NCBI GenBank assembly: GCA_964342355.1
Contig: CAYFFG010000001.1
Coordinates: forward strand, 62,001-126,000
DNA length: 64,000 nucleotides
Origin: Hirschia sp964342355
Lineage (GTDB): Bacteria > Pseudomonadota > Alphaproteobacteria > Caulobacterales > Hyphomonadaceae
Direction of reading: 5' to 3'
Shown here piece after piece: positions 35,904 to 43,809 of this stretch. The stretch's first letter is position 1; each line of letters starts with the position of its first letter. Under the pieces are notes generated by a model. It saw only the letters and a list, made by a program, of their open reading frames with translations, was not told where the DNA came from and searched no databases. The position numbers were made by a program, and so were the translations under genes.

Positions 35904-37349
35904 ATGACGCCAATTGAGGCTGTTGACCAGATCATAGCGTTATATGACGCATCCGTTTTACGGCTGAAGGCCGCCCTTGAAGTCTTTATTCAAAAAGGTC
36001 AGCGCCCTGACCCGCGCTTAAGGGATGATGGCGGGTTTTCATATCCTGAGCTGCGGGTGATTTATGACCCGGAGGGGCCGCCGCCCCAAATCTCACGCGC
36101 ATTTGCAAAACTGGCTGAACCTGGTGTTTACGCGACAACTATCACAAAACCGCATTTCTTCAGGGATTACCTGATTTCTCAGTTAGAGAAACTGAAATCA
36201 GACTATGACGTCACATTTGAAGTTGGTGTGTCAGGTTCTGAAATCCCTTACCCATATGTGCTGGATTCAGCAGGTGAGGTGGATGCGGAAAAGCTTCCGC
36301 CAGCTGAATTTGCTAGCTATTTCCCGACGCCGCAGCTTGCATTCATTGGTGATGAGATTGCTGATGGCGACCCTTGGTTTGATGATGTCGATCCGATTAA
36401 GCCGTTGGCTCTTTTCGATGCGCCACGTGTCGATTTCTCGCTAAAGCGCCTCGCGCATTACACGGGGACGCCGTTTGAGGCTTTCCAGCGTTATATCTTG
36501 TTCACCAATTATCATCGCTATGTTGATGAGTTTGTGGCTTTAGGCGCTGAGCGGATCCGGGCAGGAGATCGCTATACCAAATTGGTAGCTCCGGGCGGTA
36601 TTGAAATTGATAAAGATACCGAAAACGCAGGCGAAGTCGTTGCAGCGGGTCCCTGGCGACGTCATCAGATGCCGGCATATCACTTGATGGGCCCTGACGA
36701 TGCGTCTGGCATTACGCTGGTAAACATAGGCGTGGGGCCGTCAAACGCTAAAACGATCACTGATCATCTGGCCGTTCTGCGTCCTGAATGCTGGCTGATG
36801 GTGGGCCATTGTGGCGGTTTGCGCCAGTCTCAGCGCATTGGTGATTATGTGCTGGCGCATGCATATTTGCGGGATGACAAAGTTCTGGATAGCGTCCTGC
36901 CACCGGATATTCCTGTGCCGCCGCTGGCAGAGATACAGGTCGCTTTGCACGAGGCTGCTGAGACCATAACTGGCGAAAGCGGTGAGACCTTAAAGCGCCG
37001 TTTGCGGACTGGCACTGTGGTCACAACAGATGATCGCAACTGGGAGCTTCGCTACACGGTTTCGGCAAAACGTTTTAACCAGTCTCGTGCGGTAGCCATT
37101 GATATGGAAAGCGCCACGATTGCCGCAAACGGGTATAGGTTGCGTGTGCCATATGGCACATTGTTGTGCGTGTCAGACAAGCCGTTACATGGCGAGATCA
37201 AACTGCCGGGCGCTGCCAATCGCTTTTATGAAAAAGCCATTGGCGAGCACATTTTGATTGGTATCGAAACATTAGAACGGCTTGCTAACGGCGATGCGGC
37301 TTTGCATTCACGCAAGTTACGCGCGTTTGATGAGCCGCCATTCCGCTAA
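35904..37349 (+). CDS. amn: AMP nucleosidase
   Basis: Hydrolyses AMP to adenine and ribose 5-phosphate. About 481 residues: an N-terminal AMN domain (about 1-170) and a C-terminal nucleoside-phosphorylase-like domain with NIGVGPSNAKT, VGHCGGLRQSQRIGDYVLAHAY (in part) and VAIDMESATIAANGYR. ATG at 35904 is preceded by GGAG with good spacing; TTG at 35892 is rejected. The stop overlaps the converging SDR stop in CTAA. Confidence 0.95.
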   Translation: MTPIEAVDQIIALYDASVLRLKAALEVFIQKGQRPDPRLRDDGGFSYPELRVIYDPEGPPPQISRAFAKLAEPGVYATTITKPHFFRDYLISQLEKLKSDYDVTFEVGVSGSEIPYPYVLDSAGEVDAEKLPPAEFASYFPTPQLAFIGDEIADGDPWFDDVDPIKPLALFDAPRVDFSLKRLAHYTGTPFEAFQRYILFTNYHRYVDEFVALGAERIRAGDRYTKLVAPGGIEIDKDTENAGEVVAAGPWRRHQMPAYHLMGPDDASGITLVNIGVGPSNAKTITDHLAVLRPECWLMVGHCGGLRQSQRIGDYVLAHAYLRDDKVLDSVLPPDIPVPPLAEIQVALHEAAETITGESGETLKRRLRTGTVVTTDDRNWELRYTVSAKRFNQSRAVAIDMESATIAANGYRLRVPYGTLLCVSDKPLHGEIKLPGAANRFYEKAIGEHILIGIETLERLANGDAALHSRKLRAFDEPPFR

Positions 37350-38113
37350 CGCGCGCTAGAGCCGCCATCAATCGTGAACACGACGCCTGTAGTGTTGGAT
37401 GAGAGATCCGACGCCAGGAATGCGACCATGGAAGCGATATGCTCAGGCTTGCCGGGGGGATTTTTAGGGTCCAGCAATTCCTGCCAACGGTCTGGGCTGC
37501 CAAGCCGACGTGTTGCATGTCGGCGCATCTGAGTTTCAAGGCGTTCAGTCCAGATAAGACCCGGATTGATACCGACAACGCGGACGCCTTTTGGTGTGCT
37601 GGTCGCCCCTAGCGCCTTTGTGATGGCCATCAATGCGGCATTACCGCCGCCGCCTGCAATATAGGTTGCTGTGGGTTTGTCTCCGCCGGCGCCGATCACA
37701 TTCACGATGACGCCAGAACCTCTTTCTGTCATGCGTGAAAACGCTTCCCGACACATGTTGATATAGCCAAAGACTTTGAGGTCCCAGGCTTCTCGCCATC
37801 TGTCTTCGTCAACGTCGATCAGCGTTCCTGCGGGGATAGCGCCGGCATTGTTGACAAGGATGTCTGGCGCCGGCCTGCTCGCCCATAATTCCCTGACAAC
37901 TTCCCCGTCAGATAAGTCGGCTGGATAGATCTCAACACTTGCGTCAGTTTTCTGGCGGATGTTTTCGGCGGCAACTTCAAGATCATCTTTCGTGCGTGAT
38001 ATAAGAAGAATGCTAGAACAGCCTTCATCAGCAAGAATTTGCCCGCAAGCGCGTCCAATCCCTTTTGAGCCACCCGTAATCCAGGCAGATCGGCCTTTGA
38101 GCTGCAGGTCCAT
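37346..38113 (-). CDS. SDR-fold protein with atypical active site
   Basis: 255 residues, classical SDR fold: TGGSKGIGRACG cofactor loop, NNAGAIPAGTL and C-terminal FTIDGG. The normal Ser-Tyr-x3-Lys triad is not intact: the Ser region reads NVIGAGG and the Tyr region reads TYIAGGGGNAAL, so Lys is replaced by Gly. Related SDRs with similar YIAG-AGNAAL sequences exist, so this may be a divergent active subfamily. Function unknown. ATG at 38113 follows GGAGG; ttcA lies 65 bp upstream and may be co-transcribed. Confidence 0.85.
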   Translation of the reverse strand: MDLQLKGRSAWITGGSKGIGRACGQILADEGCSSILLISRTKDDLEVAAENIRQKTDASVEIYPADLSDGEVVRELWASRPAPDILVNNAGAIPAGTLIDVDEDRWREAWDLKVFGYINMCREAFSRMTERGSGVIVNVIGAGGDKPTATYIAGGGGNAALMAITKALGATSTPKGVRVVGINPGLIWTERLETQMRRHATRRLGSPDRWQELLDPKNPPGKPEHIASMVAFLASDLSSNTTGVVFTIDGGSSAR

Positions 38114-38178
38114 TCTGTGCGTCCTCCCAACTTGTTTTCTGACAAATTGGCATGAGGAGAACGGGTGCGTCTACTGAT

Positions 38179-39096
38179 TTAGAGTCCGTCTTCTCCGGGA
38201 GGTGTGGGGACAAGGTTCTTAAAGTCAAACAGGTTTGGGTCCGCCAAATGACTTGGTCGGACATTCTGAAGCGCCCGAAACATGACCTGCAATCGACCAG
38301 GAGAACGTTTTTCCCAATCGTTGAGGAGCTGTTTCATCGCCATGCGTTGAAGGCCATCCTGCGTGCCGCATAAATTGCAGGGGATAATGGGAAACTGCAT
38401 GGCGTTGGCAAAGCGCGCAATGTCTGCTTCGGCACAATAAAGCAGGGGTCTGTGAACCTTGATGTCGCCCTGGTCGTTGAGCAATGTCGGCGGCATCGCC
38501 GCTAACCGTCCGCCGTGAAACATGTTCATCATGAAAGTTTCAAGGGCATCGTCACGATGATGGCCGAGCACAATAGCGTCGCAGCCTTCCTCACGCGCGA
38601 CATTATATAGAATGCCACGGCGAAGGCGTGAACACATTGCGCAATAGGTAGCGGACGCCGGGGTCTTTTCCTTGACGATGGAGTAGGTGTCTTCGGTGAC
38701 GATGCGATAATCGACATCCAGCCCTTGCAGATATTCGGGTAAAACATGTTTAGGGAAGCCCGGTTGGCCTTGGTCGAGGTTACAGAACACAAGATCAACA
38801 GGAAGAGCGCCTTGCCACTTGAGGTCCAGCAAAACGGCCATAAGCGTGTAGCTGTCTTTGCCGCCGGAAAGGCATACCAGCCATTTTAGCGGCGTTTCGC
38901 GTTGACGCACGTTGTCTGGGATCAATTTAAAGGTGTCGATGACTTCTTTTGCCTGCCGCACGATGCGTTTGCGGGTCTTTTTAAAGCTTACAGACTTTGG
39001 CGCATTCGCGAAGATCGGGTGGTAAAACTCAAAATCGACGCCTGTGTCGTCACTGTTTTCAGTCTGTAGGTCATCTTGATTGAGTGAGTCGGTCAT
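38179..39096 (-). CDS. ttcA: tRNA 2-thiocytidine(32) synthetase TtcA
   Basis: ATP-dependent thiolation of cytidine 32 in tRNA, using a 4Fe-4S cluster. About 305 residues with the PP-loop SGGKDSYTLMAVL and two CxxC pairs, CAMCSRLRRG and PCNLCGTQDGL. ATG at 39096 is the preferred start; GTG at 39120 is an in-frame alternative without better support. The 236 bp upstream toward 39333 are AT-rich and contain an imperfect AAAGTGT...ACACTTT inverted repeat around GTGTATACAC (39207-39238). Confidence 0.94.
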   Translation of the reverse strand: MTDSLNQDDLQTENSDDTGVDFEFYHPIFANAPKSVSFKKTRKRIVRQAKEVIDTFKLIPDNVRQRETPLKWLVCLSGGKDSYTLMAVLLDLKWQGALPVDLVFCNLDQGQPGFPKHVLPEYLQGLDVDYRIVTEDTYSIVKEKTPASATYCAMCSRLRRGILYNVAREEGCDAIVLGHHRDDALETFMMNMFHGGRLAAMPPTLLNDQGDIKVHRPLLYCAEADIARFANAMQFPIIPCNLCGTQDGLQRMAMKQLLNDWEKRSPGRLQVMFRALQNVRPSHLADPNLFDFKNLVPTPPGEDGL

Positions 39097-39332
39097 AAAA
39101 TTGGGTCCAAGGCTTTTCACTTAGTCGCCATAGCCCGGCAAAAAAGTCCAGATTCACCTGAAAATTTCCTAACAAACCGGTTTTAATTCTCAAAATACGA
39201 GGCGTAAAGTGTCTACGTACATCGTGTGTATACACTTTTAATTATATAAAAAACAAATAGATAAATAGTTTATGCGAAATTATATATAATCCGTGTAGTG
39301 ACATATGTGACGTGGTGTGTCATAAAACTGTC

Positions 39333-39686
39333 ATGAAACACGCATCATTGATTGCATGCGTGCTGGTTGCCGGCGTGATGCAGGCTGCCAACGCGCAAAC
39401 CGCTGGAGACGCACCAGCCAAGGCGTACGAAATCCGCGTAGCGGGCGAGATTGCCCCAGCGCATGTAAGGAATGTGGAATATCCCTATCTGGCGGCGAGC
39501 CGTAGCCAATCTGGCGCTTGCGACCTGTCAGTTAAAATTGATGACCTCGGCAACATTGCCGCTGTCAGCGTGGATACATGCTCTAACGAGCTTTTCCGCG
39601 CAGAAGCAGAAAAAATGGCGCGCTCAACTTCAAGTACGGAAGTTGCCGCGGTTCACCCACTCCGCATTGAGTGGGACATCGAATAA
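39333..39686 (+). CDS. Small secreted protein with TonB-C-like fold
   Basis: About 117 residues. A signal peptide (MKHASLIACVLVAGVMQAANA) precedes a mature part in which the YP-Y-Axx motif (NVEYPYLAASRSQSGACDL), VKIDDLGNIAAVSV and the final beta-strand resemble a TonB C-terminal domain. A disulfide is possible (two Cys at about 63 and 82). It has no transmembrane anchor, so it is not a TonB proper. Start at ATG 39333; the frame opens earlier at 39312. Role unknown. Confidence 0.6.
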   Translation: MKHASLIACVLVAGVMQAANAQTAGDAPAKAYEIRVAGEIAPAHVRNVEYPYLAASRSQSGACDLSVKIDDLGNIAAVSVDTCSNELFRAEAEKMARSTSSTEVAAVHPLRIEWDIE

Positions 39687-39689
39687 AAA

Positions 39690-39900
39690 CTAAGCCAATC
39701 CATCCGGCTTAGTCCGTCCAGGTCCTACGCCCCAACAAGGGATCGGACCTGGACGCATCAGAGCGGCTGCAGACGCTCTGAACCACATAATAATAATGAT
39801 TTTCTCGTGGAGGCATTTTCGTTTTTGTCTTCTGGTTACCCCCCCAACATCCAACCAGGAGCAAATTGAGCGGAGCACCTAGTTAAAGGGTGCTCCGCTC
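39690..39900. other. Block of four consecutive stem-loops, possible small RNA and terminators
   Basis: Four perfect hairpins occur in 211 bases without a gene: CTAAGCC/GGCTTAG (39690-39712), CGTCCAGGTCC/GGACCTGGACG with a 19-base loop (39715-39755), TCAGAGCG/CGCTCTGA (39758-39781) and GAGCGGAGCACC/GGTGCTCCGCTC (39868-39900). Between the third and fourth is an A/T- then pyrimidine-rich stretch. The first may terminate the small secreted gene; the last lies 68 bp after fliP on the minus strand and is likely its terminator. The 11-12 bp stems in the middle have no such role. No protein-coding frame is supported. Confidence 0.65.
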
Positions 39901-39967
39901 TTTGCGTGTTGTGTTCAAGTTCGCAATGTAACTGATGATGCGACGTGTGGGATAAATCAGTTGCGTG

Positions 39968-40705
39968 TTAAGTTGGTGGGCCGGCCACGAAGCTTTCAAC
40001 GAGCGATCCGGAAATCAACCGCCAGCCATCTACCAGCACAAAAAAGATCAGCTTGAACGGCAGGGAAATTGTCACTGGCGGCAACATCATCATACCCATA
40101 CTCATCAATATAGAGGCGACCACCAAGTCGATGATGAGGAAGGGCAAGAAGATCATAAATCCGATCTCAAAGGCGCGTTTGAGTTCAGAAATCATGAAGG
40201 ATGGCGCCAGCACGTGAAATGGTGCGTCGGCGGCGCTCTCAACCGTTTCTATTTCCGCCATGTCCATAAAGAGCGCCAGATCGTCTTCGCCAACATGACT
40301 GGCCATAAAGGTTTTAATCGGGGCAATGGCGCGCGGTAACGCGTCTTCAATCGACATTGCTTCCGCCATGAAGGGTTCGACGCCTGCATCATAGGCTTCC
40401 TGAAGGGTGGGGGCCATAATAAAGCCGGTCAGGAACAGGGACAGCGAGATAATCACAGCATTTGGCGGGCTTTGTTGCAGGCCCATCGCTGTTCGCAGGA
40501 ACGACATTACAACAACGATACGCACGAAGCTTGTCGTCATCACCAGAATAGACGGTGCCAACGACAGGATTGTGATGACGGCGAGCATCTGGACGATGCC
40601 CGTTGTCAGGCCCTGTCCTGTGCCCAGGTCCAGATTTAGTTCCTGCGCCATAGCGGTTGGCGCAAGGATCAGAGCAGCGAAGACAAACAGTATCAGGCGT
40701 TTCAT
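39968..40705 (-). CDS. fliP: Flagellar export apparatus protein FliP
   Basis: Core component of the flagellar type III export gate in the inner membrane. 245 residues, with a signal peptide (FAALILAPTAMAQE), the conserved SLAPSILVMTTSFVRIVVVMS (in part), MGLQQSPPNAVI and MSMGMMMLPPVTISLPFK motifs. It overlaps fliO by four bases (ATGA), so the two are translationally coupled. Transcribed divergently from flgBC-fliE. Confidence 0.96.
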   Translation of the reverse strand: MKRLILFVFAALILAPTAMAQELNLDLGTGQGLTTGIVQMLAVITILSLAPSILVMTTSFVRIVVVMSFLRTAMGLQQSPPNAVIISLSLFLTGFIMAPTLQEAYDAGVEPFMAEAMSIEDALPRAIAPIKTFMASHVGEDDLALFMDMAEIETVESAADAPFHVLAPSFMISELKRAFEIGFMIFLPFLIIDLVVASILMSMGMMMLPPVTISLPFKLIFFVLVDGWRLISGSLVESFVAGPPT

Positions 40706-41058
40706 GATGACGCTTTCTCCTTTTTCAGGAGTGACATGAAACCGGGCTGAGCGGGTTTTTCCGATACGGACGAGACTATCGTGTCGCCTGATGGTTCTTC
40801 AGCAAGTGGCGCGTCACGGGTGGCAATGTGACAATCGCCATTAGGGCCAAGGCATACAAGGTGTTCGCGATCATCCCATCGGATGACAGCCAGTTTGCGT
40901 CGCGAATCCATTCCGCGCCATTCGACTATCCGTAAATCTGAGCGACGGCCGTCCACGCCAAGCGCAGAGCGTCCATATCGGCGAAGCATATAAGTCAGGC
41001 CCAGAATTAATCCCAGGACGACAAACAGCGCTGCGGTGGCGCGTAAGAGTTCTTCCAT
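40702..41058 (-). CDS. fliO: Flagellar biosynthesis protein FliO
   Basis: 118 residues: one transmembrane helix (about 7-24) with a short cytoplasmic domain RIVEWRGMDSRRKLAVIRWD and EHLVCLGPNGDC, typical of the FliO family. It helps FliP assemble. The gene begins at 41058 with its promoter in the 189 bp before flgB. The overlap with fliP and the context make this call reliable despite low conservation. Confidence 0.85.
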   Translation of the reverse strand: MEELLRATAALFVVLGLILGLTYMLRRYGRSALGVDGRRSDLRIVEWRGMDSRRKLAVIRWDDREHLVCLGPNGDCHIATRDAPLAEEPSGDTIVSSVSEKPAQPGFMSLLKKEKASS

Positions 41059-41162
41059 CGTTCGACCAGCCCGAATGCTGTCGGCTTTCTGCCGACGGTG
41101 CGTTGTGCGTTAACCTTTCGGTCGATTGGGTAAACGGGGCGTTAACAACCATGCTTTCGTTT

Positions 41163-41178
41163 TTAAAAACTCTTTAAC
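41163..41178 (+). promoter_or_regulatory. CtrA full binding site TTAA-N7-TTAAC
   Basis: TTAA-AAACTCT-TTAAC is an exact match to the CtrA consensus of dimorphic alphaproteobacteria. It lies 70 bp before flgB. Two direct GCGTTAAC repeats (41107-41114 and 41139-41146) are 32 bp apart just upstream and may be extra half-sites serving the divergent fliOP side. Binding is inferred from consensus and context. Confidence 0.75.
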
Positions 41179-41247
41179 TTAAAGGGTGTTTTCTACCTAC
41201 TAACGGCAGTTTGTGCCGAGTATTTTTTGCCTAAGGACTGACAAGCT

Positions 41248-41676
41248 ATGACGGGTGCGCCCCTCGACATGTCAATCTTCACAATGCTTCGCCAGCGCAT
41301 GGATATGCTGGGCGAACGCCAACGCGTTGTGGCTCAGAACGTCGCCAACGTCTCCACGCCAGGCTTTACGCCGCAGGACGTCGACATGGGCGCTTTCAAC
41401 GCCGCCCTTATGAAAGGGCAGGCTGCACAAACGAATGGCGTGCACATGTCGATGACCAATGCAGGCCATATAGCAGGCGCAAGCCGTGCGCCGCTTGCTG
41501 CGGGTGTCATGCTGCACGACGCGCCTGATTCTGAAACCACGCTCGACGGCAACTCGGTCGTTGTCGAAGAGCAGATGATGAAAGTGGCTGAAACTCGGAT
41601 GGAGTTTGAAGCCATGACCGGACTTTACAACAAATCGCTCAACCTGATGCGCATCGCGATCAAGTCACCAGGATAA
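41248..41676 (+). CDS. flgB: Flagellar basal-body rod protein FlgB
   Basis: 142 residues of the proximal rod. The N-terminal rod motif is RQRVVAQNVANVSTPGFTPQ; the C-terminal helix (MEFEAMTGLYNKSLNLMRIAI, in part) supports it. It leads flgB-flgC-fliE with short gaps of 28 and 15 bp. A CtrA site sits 70 bp upstream. Confidence 0.96.
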   Translation: MTGAPLDMSIFTMLRQRMDMLGERQRVVAQNVANVSTPGFTPQDVDMGAFNAALMKGQAAQTNGVHMSMTNAGHIAGASRAPLAAGVMLHDAPDSETTLDGNSVVVEEQMMKVAETRMEFEAMTGLYNKSLNLMRIAIKSPG

Positions 41677-41704
41677 CAGCGTAGCTGAGTAGAAGGATAA
41701 GAAA

Positions 41705-42121
41705 ATGGCGAATGATCTTGCTTCAGCAATGCAGGCCGCTGCTTCCGGGCTTCGCGCGCAGACTGTTCGCATCCGTGTGTCGGCTGAAAACCTTGCGAAC
41801 GCCAACTCAACAGGTGAGACGCCAGGGTCAGACCCATATCGCCGTAAGGCCCCGGTTTTTAAGTCTTATCTGGACAATAACGCCAATGTTGAGCGCGTGC
41901 AGGTAAAGGGCGTTCGCCAAGATTTGTCGGCGTTCCCGACCAAATATGACCCGTCCCACCCGGCGGCAGATGAAAACGGCATGGTCAAAATGCCAAACGT
42001 GTCCGCGCTCGTCGAAATGACGGATATGCGCGAGGCGCAACGTGCCTATGAGGCCAATTTGAATGTCGTGGAAGCCAGCCGCTCCATGATGGTCTCCATT
42101 GTCGAATTATTGAAACGCTAA
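41705..42121 (+). CDS. flgC: Flagellar basal-body rod protein FlgC
   Basis: 138 residues; rod motif VSAENLANANSTGETPGSD and the C-terminal YEANLNVVEASRSMM helix are the FlgC family pattern. Second gene of the flgB operon. Confidence 0.96.
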   Translation: MANDLASAMQAAASGLRAQTVRIRVSAENLANANSTGETPGSDPYRRKAPVFKSYLDNNANVERVQVKGVRQDLSAFPTKYDPSHPAADENGMVKMPNVSALVEMTDMREAQRAYEANLNVVEASRSMMVSIVELLKR

Positions 42122-42136
42122 AGGGGCTTGTGAGCC

Positions 42137-42463
42137 ATGTCTGACGTAAGTGTAAATGCTGCTCGCGCCTATCTTCAGGCTGCCCAAGCGGCGCAAAGCG
42201 CAATCAGCGACGCATCTGGCGGCGGTGGCGCAACAGAAGCAGCTGGCGCTGGATTTGGCGACATCCTGCAATCTGCCTTAAGTTCAACAGTGCAGGCAGG
42301 CGCGACAGCTGAAAACGCTGTGACCGCGGCTGCAGTTGGTAACGCGGACCTTGTCGACGTTGTGACCGCCGTGGCGGCTGCCGAAGCGACATTGGAAACA
42401 GTGGTCGCGGTGCGTGACCAGGTGGTTCGCGCCTATCAGGAAATTATGCGGATGCCGATCTAA
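42137..42463 (+). CDS. fliE: Flagellar hook-basal body complex protein FliE
   Basis: 108 residues, links MS ring and rod. The Gly/Ala-rich N-terminus precedes the family C-terminal half with VTAVAAAEATLETVVAVRDQ (in part) and AYQEIMRMPI. The TAA stop overlaps the converging bioA stop in CTAA (42460-42463). FliQ and flhB, often next, are not present, so the operon ends here. Confidence 0.94.
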   Translation: MSDVSVNAARAYLQAAQAAQSAISDASGGGGATEAAGAGFGDILQSALSSTVQAGATAENAVTAAAVGNADLVDVVTAVAAAEATLETVVAVRDQVVRAYQEIMRMPI

Positions 42464-43728
42464 GGCTTTAGTTCGCTTACCATTTTTTCGATCGCATCGC
42501 AGAGCATGTTCAGTTCTTCATCCGTGATGGTGTATGTCGGGGTGAGGTAAATCACTCGACCTAATGGGCGAATGAATACGCCCATGTCGATGAAGCGCGC
42601 CCGGGCGTCGGCGACGCTGAAATCATGCTTCAATTCGACTGCTGCGACTGCGCCTAACACCCTGACATCCTGCACGTGTTCTTCCTGTGCGAGTGGGGTT
42701 AGTCTTCGGGTGAGTGTTTGGGTGATTGTCCTGGTGGTGTTCTGGGTGTTGTTTTTTTCTAAAAGCTTAATAGATTCAAGGGCAACAGCGCATGCAAGCG
42801 CGTGTCCGGTGAATGTTGGCCCATGCATTAGGGCTTTCTCAGCGTCATCGTCATGAAACGCGTCATAAACGCGAGATGAGGCAATTGCCGCGGCTAATGG
42901 TGTGACACCGCCAGTGAGCGCTTTGCCGATGGTCATGATGTCTGGCGTGATGCCGGCCGTATCCGCAGCGAACATATTACCTGTGCGGTAAAAGCCCGTG
43001 AATATCTCGTCAAAAATGAGCAATGATCCATGCGTGTCGCACGCAGACCTGAGCTGACGCAAAACCTCAGGCGGATGCATGCACATTCCGCCTGCGCCCT
43101 GTATCAACGGCTCGACGATCACACCTGCAATATCGGTCCGGCTGGCGAGGATATCATTCAGGATGAAAATGGAGTCTTCATCTCTTGGCAGGTCGATGAC
43201 GATTTGTTTGGGCAGCGCAGGACCAAATAGGGCGTGCATGCCTTCTTCCGGGTCACAGATGGACATGGTGGCCAATGTGTCACCGTGATAGCCGCCTTTA
43301 AAGGAGATGAATTTAGGGCGCACCTGGCCCTTCGTGTTGCGCCAATACTGAACAGCGATCTTCATCGCAACTTCGACGGCGACTGATCCTGACTCGCAGA
43401 AGAAGGAGCGTGTGAGGTCGCCAGGCGTGATCTCCGCCAGTTTGACCGCGAGTTTATAAGCGCTTTCGTGCGCTAATCCGCCCAGCATGACATGCGGCAT
43501 GACATTGAGCTGTTTGATAAGCGCGTCTTTTAAAGCTGTGTTGTTATAGCCATGCACGCTGGTCCACCAGCTGCCGACGCCATCAATCAGGCGCGAACCG
43601 TCCTCAAGGTAGATTGAAGCGTCCTGTGTGCGCGCAACCGCGGCAGGTTTGGGGTCTGTCGCCATTTGGGTGTATGGCAACCATATGTGCTCAAGGCCCT
43701 GGGTGAGCCACTCGGGTCCGGTGTTCAT
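42460..43728 (-). CDS. bioA: Adenosylmethionine-8-amino-7-oxononanoate aminotransferase
   Basis: PLP aminotransferase that makes DAPA from KAPA using SAM as amino donor. 422 residues; GVGSWWTSVHGY, SFKGGYHGDTLATMS, LIFDEIFTGFYRTG and the PLP Lys in GKALTGG match the family. A Thr-rich low-complexity stretch (TRTITQTLTRRL) occurs in an otherwise surface helix at about residue 335. It is divergent from bioF. The 80 bp between holds an inverted repeat CTTGAC/GTCAAG. bioB and bioC/bioH are not in the window. Confidence 0.95.
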   Translation of the reverse strand: MNTGPEWLTQGLEHIWLPYTQMATDPKPAAVARTQDASIYLEDGSRLIDGVGSWWTSVHGYNNTALKDALIKQLNVMPHVMLGGLAHESAYKLAVKLAEITPGDLTRSFFCESGSVAVEVAMKIAVQYWRNTKGQVRPKFISFKGGYHGDTLATMSICDPEEGMHALFGPALPKQIVIDLPRDEDSIFILNDILASRTDIAGVIVEPLIQGAGGMCMHPPEVLRQLRSACDTHGSLLIFDEIFTGFYRTGNMFAADTAGITPDIMTIGKALTGGVTPLAAAIASSRVYDAFHDDDAEKALMHGPTFTGHALACAVALESIKLLEKNNTQNTTRTITQTLTRRLTPLAQEEHVQDVRVLGAVAAVELKHDFSVADARARFIDMGVFIRPLGRVIYLTPTYTITDEELNMLCDAIEKMVSELKP

Positions 43729-43739
43729 TTTAGCGGCCT

Positions 43740-43763
43740 CTTGACTTTGGGATGTGGGTCAAG
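43740..43763. promoter_or_regulatory. Inverted repeat in the bioA-bioF promoter region
   Basis: CTTGAC-N12-GTCAAG lies in the divergent promoter gap. It does not match the BioR operator TTATMKATAA and I saw no such sequence here, nor an obvious BirA operator. It is a candidate operator, but a short chance repeat is possible. Confidence 0.35.
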
Positions 43764-43809
43764 CTGATGGCGGGTTTCGCGCGATCAGACGCGCGCTGAG
43801 GAGATCGTT

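Noticed and set aside
39796..39882. A 28-codon frame starting in the hairpin block (ATGATTTTCTCG)
   Set aside because: No Shine-Dalgarno, ends inside a hairpin, and has a homopolymer C run; better explained as non-coding RNA or spacer.
43729..43809. BioR or BirA operator in the bioA-bioF gap
   Set aside because: No TTATMKATAA match and no long BirA-type palindrome is visible.
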